The position numbers and the translations under genes are program-made. A model generated the notes under the pieces. That model was not told the origin of the DNA. It made no database searches and saw only the letters and a list, made by a program, of their open reading frames with translations. A stretch of DNA of 64,000 nucleotides, from assembly GCF_910596095.1 (NCBI RefSeq), contig NC_056539.1, positions 8,258,501 to 8,322,500 on the forward strand, written 5' to 3'. Positions 61,072-64,000 of this stretch are shown in pieces. Origin of the DNA: Thunnus maccoyii (taxonomy: Eukaryota > Chordata > Actinopteri > Scombriformes > Scombridae). Within the stretch, counting starts at the first letter, position 1. Each line of letters opens with the position of its first letter.

Positions 61072-61085
61072 GTTGCTATGGAAAA
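61072..61085 (+). promoter_or_regulatory. RFX X-box-like motif upstream of NEK1
   Basis: GTTGCT-AT-GGAAAA fits RYYNYY N(1-3) RRNRAC at all but the last position. It lies about 640 nt before the start codon and about 220 nt before a putative exon 1 donor. Motif match only. Confidence 0.4.
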
Positions 61086-61697
61086 TGTCTACAGCAACAG
61101 TCCCTCTGGGGGTGGAGACTAAGGCCGCCATTCATCACGAAAGATGACGGACAGCTGTATAAACCAATCCACGGTCGTCACATATGACGGTGGCCAATGA
61201 AAATGCAAAAAATTGTAGCTGTAGTTAGATAGAGGGCGCAAGGGCAGCAGCAGGTAATAGAATTTCTGTGAGACCAGACAGCACCGCAAAAGACTAGCTA
61301 ATGGTAAGCCAAGTATCAGCTAACTTACATGACTGCATTTAAATGCTGGGAGCAACGTTAATTACATATTTAATGGGTAAAAAATGTGTGTATGACGTTC
61401 TTGGTTTCCCGTGCCAATCTAGCTTAAATGTAACGGTGACGTTAGCAATCTTGCTACCGCTTGTTGTGTCTCAGCATCTCAGCCCGTCTAGGAGCAGCTC
61501 ATTTTACTGTCTGACAGCAACCCTTGATGGAGCTGACATTACTGTATGATCACAGGATGATACGCAGTCCAAATGACTGAAGTTAATAACAGTGTATTAA
61601 ATTACGTTTTGACAATCTCTTAAATTATTGTAATCAAAGCTTGCTCAGTTTCAGCATAGCTTTACAATATACTCTTTCGTCTCTCTGCAGAGCCAGC

Positions 61698-61721
61698 ATG
61701 AGGTGGCAGTCATTCTACTAA
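61698..61721 (+). other. NEK1 upstream open reading frame (7 codons)
   Basis: In the 5'UTR part of the exon starting at 61691, ATG at 61698 opens a frame MRWQSFY and stops with TAA at 61719-61721. A single C then separates this stop from the NEK1 ATG at 61723. Such a close uORF could lower or tune NEK1 translation, probably with reinitiation or leaky scanning. Confidence 0.7.
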
Positions 61722-61722
61722 C

Positions 61723-63964
<2,242 letters not shown>

Positions 63965-64000
63965 GTGGGGAGCACAGTTAGTTGTCTTTGTTACAGTCTG

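Larger units (their letters stand above)
59986..61690 (+). promoter_or_regulatory. NEK1 5' flank
   Basis: The first part (59986-60290) is A/T-rich. 60300-61300 is more CpG-rich and holds a CT-rich tract, an X-box-like site and a donor-like ATG/GTAAGC at 61303 that could end an untranslated NEK1 exon 1. The 129-codon frame at 60488-60877 has no family resemblance and runs through the CT-rich tract, so it is not called. Confidence 0.45.

Overview
This window is nuclear DNA of a vertebrate, almost certainly a ray-finned (teleost) fish. The evidence is compact multi-exon genes with GT-AG introns, long (TG)n microsatellites, L2-type LINE fragments, fish-style non-autonomous DNA repeats, and proteins that read as fish orthologues of known vertebrate genes. 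The species cannot be fixed from the sequence; a percomorph is my guess.

Layout, left to right. 1-1145 is a dead L2-like LINE. 1146-8838 is intergenic and then CPEB2 5' sequence. CPEB2 (+) runs from 8839 to 21959, with 11 coding exons including a 24-nt microexon and a 3'UTR of about 3.6 kb ending near 25600. 25600-29882 is intergenic and holds a hAT-like element. C1QTNF7 (+) has two coding exons, 29891-32233. CC2D2A (+) has 36 recognisable coding exons, 33152-47664, with the initiator exon unresolved. FBXL5 (-) has 11 coding exons, 56556 down to 49366, and is convergent with CC2D2A. 56557-61722 is intergenic with two more LINE fragments and a (GATA)n tract. NEK1 (+) starts at 61723 and leaves the window after its first eight coding exons, which cover the whole kinase domain.

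From established knowledge of the human map, CPEB2-C1QTNF7-CC2D2A-FBXL5 have the same order and orientation on human 4p15. NEK1 is on human 4q33, so the FBXL5/NEK1 interval is a rearrangement boundary relative to human. The genes do not form one pathway. CPEB2 controls cytoplasmic polyadenylation and translation, C1QTNF7 is a secreted C1q/TNF-family protein, CC2D2A belongs to the ciliary transition zone, FBXL5 is the iron-sensing SCF receptor for IRP2, and NEK1 is a kinase linked to cilia and the DNA-damage response. Two genes, CC2D2A and NEK1, share ciliary biology, and both have an RFX X-box-like motif near their 5' ends.

Exons were assigned by reading protein similarity from memory of the families and requiring consistent splice signals and reading phase. 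Every listed exon joins in frame with its neighbours. No tRNA, rRNA, CRISPR array or wholly unknown gene system was seen. The most interesting signals are regulatory (the CPEB2 microexon, CPE motifs beside its own poly(A) signal, a NEK1 uORF, a GC-AG intron) or repeat-based (a repeat family present in inverted orientation in CPEB2 and CC2D2A introns, one copy split by another element).
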